Assembly: GCA_947651395.1 (NCBI GenBank)
Contig: CANSYW010000003.1
Location: 121,940 to 185,939 of the forward strand
DNA from: an uncultured Pseudoflavonifractor sp.
Lineage (GTDB): Bacteria > Bacillota > Clostridia > Oscillospirales > Oscillospiraceae
DNA: 64,000 bases
Direction of reading: 5' to 3'
Made by a program: the position numbers and the translations under genes
Part shown: one piece after another, positions 54,489 to 64,000 of the stretch
Position numbering within the stretch: the stretch's first letter is position 1
Layout of the letters: each line of letters opens with the position of its first letter
Notes under the pieces: model-generated
The model's input: the letters and a program-made list of their open reading frames with translations, nothing else
Databases searched by the model: none
What the model was told of the DNA's origin: nothing

Positions 54489-54510
54489 TTAGCGCTTTTA
54501 ACCGCTAAAG
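54489..54510. promoter_or_regulatory. Inverted repeat in the trpX leader resembling the MarR operator
   Basis: TTTAGCG...CGCTAAA (54489-54495 and 54504-54510). Its right part, TTTAAC-C-GCTAAA (54498-54510), matches TTTAGC-N-GCTAAA at all but one position, the rule seen at 25448-25499. Confidence 0.45.
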
Positions 54511-54530
54511 TAAACAGGGGAGAGATTGGA

Positions 54531-55502
54531 ATGAAAAAGAATCAATTGTTGGCCCTCGGGCTGGCCGGCGCCCTTACTTTGAGCCTGTGCGCCTGCGGCG
54601 GCGGGAACTCACAGGCCGAGGATAAGTATGTGGTGGGGATCTGCCAGCTGGCGCCCCATCCCGCCCTGGACGCCGCCACCGACGGCTTTATCGACGCCCT
54701 TACCGAAGCATTTGGAGACAAGGTGGAGATCAAGGAGCAGAACGCCGGCGGGGAGGTGCCCAACTGCGCCACCATCATCGACGGATTTGTGGCGGAGAAG
54801 GTGGATCTGATCCTGGCCAACGCCACCCCCGCCCTTACCGCGGCGGCCTCCGCCACCTCGGAGATCCCCATTCTGGGCACCGCCGTCACCAACTACGGTG
54901 TGGCGCTGGATCTGGATACCACCGAGGACAAAGTCCTGGGGGGCAACATCTCCGGCACCTCTGATCTGGCCCCTCTGGATCAGCAGGCCCAGATGCTCCG
55001 GGAGCTGTTCCCTGACGCCGGGAAGGTGGGGTTGCTCTACTGTTCCGGAGAGGCCAACTCCCTGTTCCAGGTAGAGAGCGTTCAGGGCTATTTGGAGGAT
55101 ATGGGCTATGAATGCACCTCCTATGCCTTTACCGACGTGAACGACCTGTCCTCTGTGGCGCAGAATGCGGCAGACAACTCCGATGTGCTCTATATTCCCA
55201 CCGACAACACCGCCGCCAACAATGCCGAGACCATCGCAAACATCGTGCTGCCTGCCAAGGTGCCGGTGGTGGCCGGTGAGGAGGGCATCTGCAAGGGCTG
55301 CGGCTGTGTGACACTGTCCATCAGCTACTACGAGTTGGGCCGGATCACCGGCCAGCAGGCGGTGGATATCCTCAAGGGGGAAAAGAAGGTATCTGAGCTT
55401 CCCATCGGTTTCGACACCACGCTGGACAAAAAGTATAACGCCGCCAACTGTGAGGCCCTGGGCATCACGGTTCCGGAGGGCTATGTGGCCATCGAGGACT
55501 GA
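54531..55502 (+). CDS. trpX: ABC transporter substrate-binding lipoprotein (TrpX-like)
   Basis: A 323-residue substrate-binding protein of the TrpX/PF04392 family. A lipoprotein signal (LLALGLAGALTLSLCACGG) gives a lipidated Cys at about residue 21; the mature part has VGICQLAPHPALDAATDGFI, TAVTNYGVALDLD and IPTDNTAANNAETIANIV. ATG 54531 follows GGGGAGAG. TrpXYZ relatives import tryptophan or related aromatic compounds; the true ligand here is uncertain. Confidence 0.88.
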   Translation: MKKNQLLALGLAGALTLSLCACGGGNSQAEDKYVVGICQLAPHPALDAATDGFIDALTEAFGDKVEIKEQNAGGEVPNCATIIDGFVAEKVDLILANATPALTAAASATSEIPILGTAVTNYGVALDLDTTEDKVLGGNISGTSDLAPLDQQAQMLRELFPDAGKVGLLYCSGEANSLFQVESVQGYLEDMGYECTSYAFTDVNDLSSVAQNAADNSDVLYIPTDNTAANNAETIANIVLPAKVPVVAGEEGICKGCGCVTLSISYYELGRITGQQAVDILKGEKKVSELPIGFDTTLDKKYNAANCEALGITVPEGYVAIED

Positions 55503-55521
55503 CATGCCTTTTGGCAAAAGG

Positions 55522-55551
55522 GCGGAAAAGGTGCTTCCTTTTCCGCTTCTT
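55522..55551 (+). terminator. Intra-operon hairpin between trpX and trpY
   Basis: A 10-bp stem (55522-55531 with 55537-55546) followed by TTCTTTTT. A leaky terminator here would give more binding protein than membrane parts. Confidence 0.7.
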
Positions 55552-55598
55552 TTTGCTGTGTGGCCCGGCGTGGGTGGTTTATTTTTGGAGGGATAACA

Positions 55599-56546
55599 TT
55601 GGATTTCTTCACGGCATTTTTAAATTCTCTGCCCGGTGCGGTGGGGCAGGGACTGATTTGGGGCATGATCGCCATGGGGGTGTTTATCACCTTCCGCATT
55701 CTGGACATCGCGGATCTGACGGTGGACGGTTCTCTGGTCACTGGCGGCGCGGTGGCGGCGCTGTGCATCACCATGGGATGGAATCCCTGGGCGGCGCTTC
55801 TGGCGGCGGTACTGGCGGGAATGCTGGCGGGTTTTGTCACCGGCTTTTTTCATACGGTGTGCGGCATACCGGCCATCCTGGCGGGCATTTTGACGCAGCT
55901 GGCTCTTTACTCGGTGAATTTGCGGATCATGGCCATCGGAGACAGCGCCAAGACCAAGGCCACGCTGGCGGTGAGCGTGGATAAATATGATCTTCTGGTG
56001 TCCGCCCGGTATATTCGGGATATGGCCCTCAACAATCCGTTGGTGCTGATGATCGTTTTTACCGTGGTGGTCATTGCCCTGCTCTATTGGTTTTTTGGCA
56101 CTGAGATGGGCTCCTCGCTTCGGGCCACCGGCGCCAACCCCAATATGGCCCGGGCTCAGGGCATCAACACCGATTTCTGTAAGGTGCTGGGGTTGGTGGT
56201 GTCCAACGGTATGGTGGCCATGGGCGGCGGCCTGCTGGCCCAGTATCAGGGCAGTTCCACCATCGACATGGGCCGGGGGGCCATTGCCATCGCCCTGGCC
56301 GCCGTTATTATCGGAGAAGTGCTGCTGAGCAAGGTGTTCCGGAACTTCGCCCTGAAGCTGCTCTCCTCGGTGATCGGCGCCATCATCTATTATGTGGTCA
56401 TCACCCTGGTGCTCCGGTTGGGACTGGAGTCCACCGACCTGAAGCTTCTCACCGCCCTGGTGGTGGCGATCTTCCTCACCATCCCCTATTGGAAGGGGAA
56501 GTACTTCAGTAAGAGCGTCCGGAAGGAGGTCTCCCAAAATGCTTGA
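55599..56546 (+). CDS. trpY: ABC transporter permease (TrpY-like)
   Basis: A 315-residue permease with eight to nine hydrophobic segments, related to branched-chain/sugar-type permeases (LIWGMIAMGVFITFRILDIA; GTEMGSSLRATGANPNMARA with the ATPase-contact EAxxxG-like loop). The start is TTG 55599 after GGAGGG with good spacing; the longer frame from 55560 has no signal. Overlaps trpZ by 8 bp. Confidence 0.88.
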   Translation: MDFFTAFLNSLPGAVGQGLIWGMIAMGVFITFRILDIADLTVDGSLVTGGAVAALCITMGWNPWAALLAAVLAGMLAGFVTGFFHTVCGIPAILAGILTQLALYSVNLRIMAIGDSAKTKATLAVSVDKYDLLVSARYIRDMALNNPLVLMIVFTVVVIALLYWFFGTEMGSSLRATGANPNMARAQGINTDFCKVLGLVVSNGMVAMGGGLLAQYQGSSTIDMGRGAIAIALAAVIIGEVLLSKVFRNFALKLLSSVIGAIIYYVVITLVLRLGLESTDLKLLTALVVAIFLTIPYWKGKYFSKSVRKEVSQNA

Positions 56547-57333
56547 GATCAGGAATATCCGGAAGACCTTCAACGCTGGTACCGTCAACGAGAAGGTTGC
56601 CCTCAGAGGGGTGGATCTGACTCTCAACGACGGAGATTTTGTCACGGTCATCGGCGGAAACGGGGCGGGTAAATCTACCCTGATGAACGCGGTTGCCGGG
56701 GTATATCCGGTGGATGAGGGCTCCATTACCATTGGCGGAGTAGATGTGACCGGTCTGCCGGAGCACAGGCGGGCCAAGTATGTGGGCCGGGTGTTTCAGG
56801 ACCCCATGATGGGCACCGCCGCCACCATGCAGATCGAGGAGAACCTGGCTCTGGCCGCCCGCCGGGGTCAGGGAAGAGGGCTGCGGGTGGGCATCAACAA
56901 GGCGGAGCGGGAGGCCTACCGGACTCTGCTGGCCACCTTGGGCCTGGGCCTTGAGGATCGGATGACCTCCAAGGTCGGTCTTCTCTCCGGCGGCCAACGG
57001 CAGGCTCTGACCCTGCTGATGGCCACGTTGAAAAAACCCAAGCTCCTTCTTCTGGACGAGCACACCGCCGCCCTGGATCCCAAAACGGCGGCCAAGGTGC
57101 TGGAGACCACCGAGACCATCATCCAGCGGGATAAGCTCACCACCCTGATGATCACGCACAACATGCGTGACGCCATCGCCCACGGAAACCGCCTCATCAT
57201 GATGTATGAGGGTCGTGTGGCCATCGACGTGTCCGGTGAGGAGAAGAAAAAGCTTACGGTAGAGCGGCTCCTGGCTATGTTCAGCGAGGTCTCCGGCTCA
57301 GATGAGGCGGATGATAAGCTGCTTTTGTCCTGA
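56539..57333 (+). CDS. trpZ: ABC transporter ATP-binding protein (TrpZ-like)
   Basis: A 264-residue ATPase: Walker A GGNGAGKST, signature LLSGGQRQALTLLMAT, Walker B LLLLDEHTAALDP and H-loop THNMRD. The DEH in place of DEP is usual for this branch. ATG 56539 lies inside the trpY end with GGAGG upstream. Completes the importer. Confidence 0.92.
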   Translation: MLEIRNIRKTFNAGTVNEKVALRGVDLTLNDGDFVTVIGGNGAGKSTLMNAVAGVYPVDEGSITIGGVDVTGLPEHRRAKYVGRVFQDPMMGTAATMQIEENLALAARRGQGRGLRVGINKAEREAYRTLLATLGLGLEDRMTSKVGLLSGGQRQALTLLMATLKKPKLLLLDEHTAALDPKTAAKVLETTETIIQRDKLTTLMITHNMRDAIAHGNRLIMMYEGRVAIDVSGEEKKKLTVERLLAMFSEVSGSDEADDKLLLS

Positions 57334-57340
57334 CCTTTTG

Positions 57341-57371
57341 GAGGCGGCCCGAAGGGCCGCCTCTTGTTTTT
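57341..57371 (+). terminator. Terminator of the trpXYZ operon
   Basis: A 10-bp GC stem (57341-57350 with 57354-57363), GAA loop, then TTGTTTTTT. Confidence 0.9.
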
Positions 57372-57554
57372 TGCCGAAGAGAAAAAACATCGTGGGGCAA
57401 TTCATAAAATGGAAACATTTCTGTGGTATGCTAAATAATAAGCTTCGATTAACAAGGGCAAACACGCCCAAGAGGGCCCCAAAGGGCGTGCTGGCTTCGT
57501 TTTCGTCCTTGCCGGGCGACACTATGGATCGGACATACGGAGAAGGAGGTAGAA

Positions 57555-58922
57555 ATGGCAACCAATCCCAATTACAGCGACATGCTTCCCGAGGTGCGCA
57601 CAATGGCTTCGGACGCCAAAAAGCACAGCCGGATCAACGTGGGGGACTACACCAAATACGATGTAAAACGGGGCCTGCGGGATCTCAACGGCAAGGGGGT
57701 CCTGGCGGGACTCACCGAGATATCCGATATCCACGCCAAGGATAAGTTCCCTGACGGCACCGAGCTCCCCTGTGAGGGCAGGCTCTATTTCCGGGGCATC
57801 AATGTGGAGGAGCTGGTAAAGGGGGCACTGGAGGAAAAGCGCTTCGGCTTTGAAGAGACCGCCTATCTGCTGCTATTGGGGCACCTGCCCACAGCGGGAG
57901 AGCTGGAGGAGTTCCGCCGGCTGTTGGGCTATTACCGGACTCTGCCCAACAACTTTGTCCGGGACGTGATATTAAAAGCCCCCGGCGCCGATGTGATGAA
58001 TTCCCTGGCCCGCAGCGTTCTGAACCTAGCCTCTTACGATCCCAAGGCGGACGACATCTCCCTGCCCAATGTGATGCGCCAGTGCCTGCAGCTCATTGCC
58101 GTATTCCCGCTGCTGAGCGTCTACGGCTATCAGGCCTATCAATACAGAGAGGGCAGCAGTCTTTACATCCACGCCCCCCGTCCCGAACTGTCGGCGGCGG
58201 AGAATATTTTGCATCTGCTCCGGCCAAACTCGGAATACAGCTATTGGGAGGCCCATGTGCTGGATGTCTGCCTGACCCTTCACGCCGAGCATGGCGGCGG
58301 AAATAACTCTACCTTTACCACCCATGTGGTCACCTCTTCGGGTACCGACACCTACTCCTGTATGGCGGCGGCTCTGGCCTCGCTGAAGGGCCCCCGCCAC
58401 GGCGGCGCCAACATCAAGGTGGTGGAGATGTTTGAGGATCTGAAGACACAGGTGAAGGACTGGGCGGACGAGGACGAGGTGCGCGCCTATCTCCGGGCCC
58501 TTTTGGACAAGAAGAGCTTTGACCGCTCGGGGCTTATCTACGGTATGGGGCACGCAGTCTATTCGCTCTCCGATCCAAGGGCCAACCTGCTGCGCTCCTT
58601 TGTGGAGACGCTCTCCAGGGAAAAGGGCAGGGAGGAGGAGTACAGACTCTACTCCCTGGTGGAGCGGCTGGGGCCTGAGGTCATCTCCGGGGAACGTAAG
58701 ATGTACAAGGGTGTTTCCGCCAATGTGGATTTCTACTCCGGTTTTGTTTACCACATGCTGGATCTGCCCCTGCAGCTCTATACCCCCATCTTCGCCATTG
58801 CCCGGGTGGCGGGCTGGAGCGCCCACCGCATTGAGGAGCTGATCAATATGGGCAAGATTATTCGACCCGCCTATCAGTATGTGGGCAAGCACAAGGACTA
58901 TCTGCCGCTGACACAGCGGTAA
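57555..58922 (+). CDS. gltA: Citrate synthase (citrate/2-methylcitrate synthase family)
   Basis: A 455-residue enzyme of the larger Clostridial citrate synthase type. Catalytic residues appear in LTLHAEHGGGNNSTF, YGMGHAVYSLSDPR and ANVDFYSGFVY (His, His, Asp). It condenses oxaloacetate with acetyl-CoA (or propionyl-CoA), feeding glutamate synthesis. ATG 57555 follows AAGGAGG. A TG-TATGCT extended -10 (57424-57432) and a CACGCCC/GGGCGTG hairpin (about 57466-57490) precede it in a ~180-bp gap. Re- versus Si-type stereochemistry: this is the Si family. Confidence 0.92.
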   Translation: MATNPNYSDMLPEVRTMASDAKKHSRINVGDYTKYDVKRGLRDLNGKGVLAGLTEISDIHAKDKFPDGTELPCEGRLYFRGINVEELVKGALEEKRFGFEETAYLLLLGHLPTAGELEEFRRLLGYYRTLPNNFVRDVILKAPGADVMNSLARSVLNLASYDPKADDISLPNVMRQCLQLIAVFPLLSVYGYQAYQYREGSSLYIHAPRPELSAAENILHLLRPNSEYSYWEAHVLDVCLTLHAEHGGGNNSTFTTHVVTSSGTDTYSCMAAALASLKGPRHGGANIKVVEMFEDLKTQVKDWADEDEVRAYLRALLDKKSFDRSGLIYGMGHAVYSLSDPRANLLRSFVETLSREKGREEEYRLYSLVERLGPEVISGERKMYKGVSANVDFYSGFVYHMLDLPLQLYTPIFAIARVAGWSAHRIEELINMGKIIRPAYQYVGKHKDYLPLTQR

Positions 58923-58943
58923 TATGGAGAGGAGACTGCTGTC

Positions 58944-59312
58944 ATGAAATTTTATATCTGTGAACACTGCGGAAACATCATCGCCATCCTGGGTGGAAAC
59001 AAGGGCCCGGCCGACAGCGAGGGTCTGAAGGAGCTCAGGGCCGGCGTCACTGACGGGGCTCAGGAAAAGCATGTGCCGCAGGTAATGGTGACAGGGGAGA
59101 CAGTTAAGGTCAATGTGGGGGAGGCGGCCCATCCCATGGGTGCCGAGCATCTTATTGAGTGGGTGGTGCTGGAGACCGATCAGGGTTTTCAGAAAAAGGA
59201 TCTGAAAGTCGACGGAGCGCCCGCGGCGGCCTTTGCCCTGGCCTCCGGGGAGAAGCCGCTGACGGTCTATGCCTATTGCAACCTCCACGGCCTTTGGAAA
59301 CAGGATATCTGA
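58944..59312 (+). CDS. Desulfoferrodoxin/superoxide reductase lacking half of Center I
   Basis: A 122-residue superoxide reductase. Center II ligands are all present: H43, H63, H69, C112 and H115 (EKHVP, HPMGAEHLIEW, YCNLHGLW). The N-terminal rubredoxin-like Center I keeps C6 and C9 (YICEHCGN) but the usual adjacent Cys-Cys pair near residues 27-30 is absent (NKGPADSEGLKELRAG). So it should reduce superoxide with Center II only. ATG 58944; 21 bp after citrate synthase, probably co-transcribed. Confidence 0.9.
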   Translation: MKFYICEHCGNIIAILGGNKGPADSEGLKELRAGVTDGAQEKHVPQVMVTGETVKVNVGEAAHPMGAEHLIEWVVLETDQGFQKKDLKVDGAPAAAFALASGEKPLTVYAYCNLHGLWKQDI

Positions 59313-59319
59313 ATGTGTT

Positions 59320-59359
59320 GAAAATCGCCCCTGAAGCCATGACTTCAGGGGCGATTTTC
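59320..59359. terminator. Bidirectional terminator between the reductase and lone integrase genes
   Basis: A 17-bp perfect stem (59320-59336 with 59343-59359) with A/T-rich base on both sides. Confidence 0.88.
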
Positions 59360-59362
59360 ATG

Positions 59363-60499
59363 TCAGCGCAGAGCCTGCGCCACTCGCTCCAGGGTGTCGG
59401 CATGGAGCTGATCCACCAGGTGGGTGTAGATCCTGCCCGTGGTGGCCGGGGTGGAGTGTCCCAGGGCCTTTCCAATATCAAAAAGGGGGGCTCCCTGGGC
59501 GGAGGCCACGGTGGCGAAGGTGTGGCGCAGTCCGTGAAGGGTCAGAGGAGGCAGCTCCGGATGGGTGCGGATAAACCGGGTAAAGTTCATGGACAGGCAG
59601 TTGGGGGAAAAGGGCTTGCCCATACCGTCCACAGCCACCAGTCCACTGTCGGGCCAGTCACCGCCCAGAACTAACTTGGTCTCGTTTTGGCGCAGCCGCT
59701 CCCGTTTCAGTAAAGTGAAAATGTCGTCCCCCATGTGGAGGACCCGGGCAGAGGAACGGTTTTTGGTCTCCTTGTCAATAATCTTGGCCCCCGCCGCTGT
59801 CCGCGCGGCCCGAATATGGATCTTCCGGAGCTGGAAATCCACGCTGTCCCACCGCAGACCGCAGATCTCCTCCCGTCGCAGTCCCAGGCTCCCCGCCAGA
59901 TGGACCGCCGTCTCCAGCCAGTGTCCCTCCAGAAGCCGGTAAAGCTTCTTCAGATTTTCCGAGGTATAGAACCGGGTCTCCTTTTGAACGACCCTGGGAG
60001 GTTCCACACGGTCGGTGGGGCTGCGCAGGATCATGTCCTGGCGCAGGGCGGCGTGAAAGGCGGCGGCCAGAAGGTCATGGTGACGCCGCACCGAGTTGGC
60101 CCCCAGTCCCTTTTCCCGCATCATCCGGGCGTAATAGTGCTGGAGATCCTTGGGGGATACGGCCTGGAGCGGCAGATCTCCCAAGGCGGGTGAAACATGG
60201 TTCTCAATGATCTTTTGATAACCGTAGATGGTGGTTTCCGCACGATTTGGCAAAATGATATCCCGCATCCACTCCTCCAGCCAGTCGTCCAGAGTCATGG
60301 AGAGGGTGGGAATGTGGCTGGAGCGGGCCCGCTCCGCCAGATGGGCGTCCCTCGCTCTTCTGGCCCCCGCCAGGGAGGAGAAGGTACGATACTGCCGCTG
60401 TCGGCGGCCCGTCTCGTCCCTGCCCATATCCATGTAAAGATAATAGGTGTGCCGGACGCTGTCGTAGGATATACCTCGTTCGTAGACCCGTCTGCTCAT
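59363..60499 (-). CDS. Tyrosine recombinase without a visible element
   Basis: A 378-residue integrase/recombinase: N-terminal SAM-like domain (LSMTLDDWLEEWMRDIILPN), catalytic Arg in GSLGLRREEICGLRW, HGLRHTFATVAS (HxxR), GHSTPATTGRIYTHL with the Tyr nucleophile. ATG 60499 follows AAAGGAG. No tRNA gene, repeats or cargo lie beside it: neighbours are citrate synthase/SOR and a core flavoprotein. It is either an element relic or a resident recombinase. Only distantly similar to the integrase at 31555-32748. Confidence 0.9.
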   Translation of the reverse strand: MSRRVYERGISYDSVRHTYYLYMDMGRDETGRRQRQYRTFSSLAGARRARDAHLAERARSSHIPTLSMTLDDWLEEWMRDIILPNRAETTIYGYQKIIENHVSPALGDLPLQAVSPKDLQHYYARMMREKGLGANSVRRHHDLLAAAFHAALRQDMILRSPTDRVEPPRVVQKETRFYTSENLKKLYRLLEGHWLETAVHLAGSLGLRREEICGLRWDSVDFQLRKIHIRAARTAAGAKIIDKETKNRSSARVLHMGDDIFTLLKRERLRQNETKLVLGGDWPDSGLVAVDGMGKPFSPNCLSMNFTRFIRTHPELPPLTLHGLRHTFATVASAQGAPLFDIGKALGHSTPATTGRIYTHLVDQLHADTLERVAQALR

Positions 60500-60577
60500 G
60501 CTGTTCTTTCTCCTTTCTTCCGCATGGGATCTCAAAATTTTATCCTCTCATAGCAGGAAAAAGAAAGAGTGGAACAG

Positions 60578-60619
60578 AAAAAATCTCCTCTCCGCCTTGA
60601 GGTACAAGGGGAGAGGAGA
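60578..60619 (-). terminator. Terminator of the flavoprotein gene
   Basis: A ~15-bp stem (60584-60599 with 60605-60619) with a minus-strand TTTTTT tail (60578-60583). Confidence 0.85.
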
Positions 60620-60631
60620 AAAAATAAATAT

Positions 60632-62254
60632 TCAGACGGCCCCTGCCACAGCCTCTGCGGAGCGCAGGCCGTCCACGGCGGCGGAGGTGATCCCTCCGGC
60701 GTAGCCCGCGCCCTCGCCGCAGGGATAGAGACCCCGAACGGCGGATTGAAGGGTCTCATCCCGAAGTATGCGTACCGGAGAGGAGGAGCGGGTCTCCACC
60801 CCGGTGAGTACCGCATTGTCTTCGGCAAAGCCGTGGATCTTCCGGTCAAACACAGGCAGAGCGGCGCGGAGGGATTCGGTGACAAAGGCGGGAAGGCATC
60901 TCTCCAGATCGGCGGGAGTGACGCCGGGGCGGTAGGTGGGGGAGAGGGCTCCCGGCCCGGCAGAGGGACGTCCGGCCAGGAAATCCCCCACCTGTTGGGC
61001 AGGGGCCCGGAACACGGGCTTCCCGGGTGCGTAGATGGGGGGGAGGCCTCCTGTTCCCAGATCCCATGCGGCCCGTTCCCAGCGCTCCTGAAAGGCCACG
61101 CCGGCCAGAGGGCCGTCGCCTCCAAAGTCAGCGGGAGTCACACCCACCAGAAAACCTCCGTTGATATTGCTGCCGTCCCGGGCCCGGAGGCTCATGCCGT
61201 TGGTTACCACCTGGCCAAAGTCACTTGCGGCGGCCACCACCTGACCGCCGGGACAGACACAGAAGGTAAACACGCCCCGCCCATTGGGCAGATGGCAGGA
61301 GAGCTTGTAATCCGCCGGCGGCAGCTTTTCCCATGCCGAGCCGTACTGCCGAAAGGAGATCAGCTCCTGACGGTGCTCAATGCGGCAGCCGATGGCAAAG
61401 GATTTGGCCTCCATGGGGACTCCGACGTCAAGGAGCATGCGGAAGGTATCCCGGGCGGAGTGGCCGGGGGCCAGCACCAGGGCGTCGCAGTCCAGGGCCT
61501 CATTTGCCGGGCCCTGCTCGGTATCATAGTAGATCCCCGTCAACTGTCCGCCCTCCACGCGCAGGCCGGTGAGGCGGTGCTCAAAGCGGATATCCGCCCC
61601 CAGGCAGAGGAGCTCCTGGCGGATGGACTTTACCACCCCACGGAGCACATCGGTGCCCACATGGGGCTTCTGCTGCCACAGGATGTCCTCCGGGGCCCCG
61701 TGACGGACAAATTCCTCCAGTACGGCGGAGATCCGGCTGTCGTGGGTGCCGGTATTCAGCTTGCCGTCGGAGAAGGTGCCCGCGCCCCCCTCGCCAAACT
61801 GGACGTTGGAGGTTCGGGACAGGGAGCCGGTGCGCCAAAAGTATTCCACATCCTCTGTCCGTTCGTCCACGTTCCGGCCCCGCTCCAAAACGATGGGAGG
61901 CAGACCGTTCCGGGCCAGGAAGAGGGCGGCGAAGAGCCCCGCGGGGCCCATACCCACCACCACGGGAGGCAGGGGGGAGGTGCGCTTTACGCCGGGAAAC
62001 ACATAGGGCACAGGCGTCCATGCGCTGAGGTTGGGGTCATGGCCGCGTTGGAGCAGCGCGGTCTCATTCTCCACCTCCACGCCCAGGGTGCAGATATAGC
62101 GCACCTGGCCCTTCTTCCTCGCGTCCACCGACTGGCGCAGCAGACGGACCTGGCCCAGGGCGGCGGAAGAGACGCCCAGGATTTTGGCGGCCTTGTGTTT
62201 GAGCTCCTCCGGGGCATAGTCCAGGGGGAGAGATAGATTTTGGATCCGTATCAT
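60632..62254 (-). CDS. FAD-dependent dehydrogenase, COG2509-like
   Basis: A 540-residue flavoprotein of the uncharacterised FAD-dependent dehydrogenase family common in Firmicutes. An N-terminal ~85-residue domain precedes the dinucleotide fold VVVGMGPAGLFAALFLA, then RTSNVQFGEGGAGTFSDGKL, ALVLAPGHSARDTFRMLL and a C-terminal YPCGEGAGYAGGITSAAVDG. Substrate is not known. ATG 62254 (MIRIQNLSL) follows ACAGGTGA; GTG 62263 overlaps that site. Confidence 0.88.
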   Translation of the reverse strand: MIRIQNLSLPLDYAPEELKHKAAKILGVSSAALGQVRLLRQSVDARKKGQVRYICTLGVEVENETALLQRGHDPNLSAWTPVPYVFPGVKRTSPLPPVVVGMGPAGLFAALFLARNGLPPIVLERGRNVDERTEDVEYFWRTGSLSRTSNVQFGEGGAGTFSDGKLNTGTHDSRISAVLEEFVRHGAPEDILWQQKPHVGTDVLRGVVKSIRQELLCLGADIRFEHRLTGLRVEGGQLTGIYYDTEQGPANEALDCDALVLAPGHSARDTFRMLLDVGVPMEAKSFAIGCRIEHRQELISFRQYGSAWEKLPPADYKLSCHLPNGRGVFTFCVCPGGQVVAAASDFGQVVTNGMSLRARDGSNINGGFLVGVTPADFGGDGPLAGVAFQERWERAAWDLGTGGLPPIYAPGKPVFRAPAQQVGDFLAGRPSAGPGALSPTYRPGVTPADLERCLPAFVTESLRAALPVFDRKIHGFAEDNAVLTGVETRSSSPVRILRDETLQSAVRGLYPCGEGAGYAGGITSAAVDGLRSAEAVAGAV

Positions 62255-62272
62255 AAGCTTCACCTGTGGCTA

Positions 62273-62301
62273 AGTCTACCACAGTTCCACTCCATAGGCA
62301 A
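62273..62301 (-). promoter_or_regulatory. Promoter of the flavoprotein gene
   Basis: Minus strand TTGCCT (62296-62301), 17 bp, TAGACT (62273-62278); the leader is under 15 nt. Confidence 0.6.
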
Positions 62302-62351
62302 CAAGGGGATGAAAAAGGAGAAAATAAAAATGAAATTTCCAAAAGTTTTTC

Positions 62352-62380
62352 TTGCACTTTAAAGTGGCAGAGCGTATAAT
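62352..62380 (+). promoter_or_regulatory. Promoter of gdhA
   Basis: TTGCAC (62352-62357), 17 bp, TATAAT (62375-62380). Confidence 0.8.
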
Positions 62381-62386
62381 GACCGC

Positions 62387-63856
<1,470 letters not shown>

Positions 63857-63889
63857 AACGGACGCCGCACCAGGCTTGTCGAAGATAAG

Positions 63890-64000
63890 CGGGGAGGGGG
63901 GGGGGGCGGCCGCCGGGGCCGCCCCCGGCGGGAATAAAAAAAAAAAAAAAAGATGTGGGGTAGGGTTTTTTTTTTTTTTTTTTTGAGAAAGGTGGGGGGG
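63890..64000. other. Low-complexity window end, probably unreliable sequence
   Basis: A GC hairpin that could be the gdhA terminator (around 63902-63927) is followed by a long poly-A, a poly-T of about 20, and G-runs. Such homopolymers are unlike anything else in the window and suggest assembly or read-end error. Confidence 0.6.

Overview
The window is a GC-rich chromosomal segment of an anaerobic, spore-forming Firmicute, most likely a gut Oscillospiraceae of the Flavonifractor/Lawsonibacter type. I infer this from family content only: NfnAB transhydrogenase, a superoxide reductase-type protein, CotF-like coat proteins, PadR/DUF1700/DUF4097, a DUF6465 protein, a T-box leucine leader and sigma-A promoters of TTGACA-17-TATAAT form. 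Nearly every gene has a strong Shine-Dalgarno and many neighbours overlap by ATGA or TGATG. Most long antisense frames are by-products of the GC-rich codon use.

Layout. 1-2000: the end of a PHP/DRTGG locus and a MATE exporter behind a promoter plus early terminator. 2000-4100: mrnC and rqcH (RNA processing, ribosome quality control). 4180-8370: response regulator, ABC ATPase, two permeases and a histidine kinase, an arrangement like lantibiotic or bacitracin detoxification modules. 8470-10860: nfnAB. 10830-18150: small genes, a lipoprotein, and a minus-strand operon of a giant acyl-CoA dehydratase activase-type protein, two GNATs and its separate C-terminal partner. 18220-20030: PadR envelope operon. 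20070-24360: coat-type proteins, hprK, and an ECF sigma with a membrane partner. 24400-26020: a MarR regulator beside two truncated genes. 26050-30820: tsf, rpsB, proC, a bactofilin and a catalytically degenerate deacetylase.

31035-38222 is a tRNA-Leu(GAG) followed by a 7.1-kb integrative element bounded by a 24-bp repeat of the tRNA 3' end. The element carries a tyrosine integrase, a divergent XRE repressor/Cro-like switch with three operators, small unknown proteins, a HUH rolling-circle replication initiator preceded by a paralogue that has lost the HUH histidines, a second divergent control region with palindromic operators, a RelBE-type toxin-antitoxin pair and three copies of a composite terminator-like repeat. 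This is the most interesting part of the window.

38300-64000 returns to core chromosome: csoR-copA (with a CopZ-like domain that also has its own ribosome binding site), the infC-rpmI-rplT operon with its L20-type leader and a non-canonical ATC start, a second MATE, an ECF sigma/anti-sigma pair, polA-rimI-GNAT-tsaD, an LRR protein, leuA under a T-box, an Asp/Glu racemase, a TrpXYZ-type ABC transporter, citrate synthase, a superoxide reductase lacking half of its Center I cysteines, a lone integrase, a COG2509-type flavoprotein and gdhA. The last ~110 bases are homopolymer-rich and look like an unreliable contig end.
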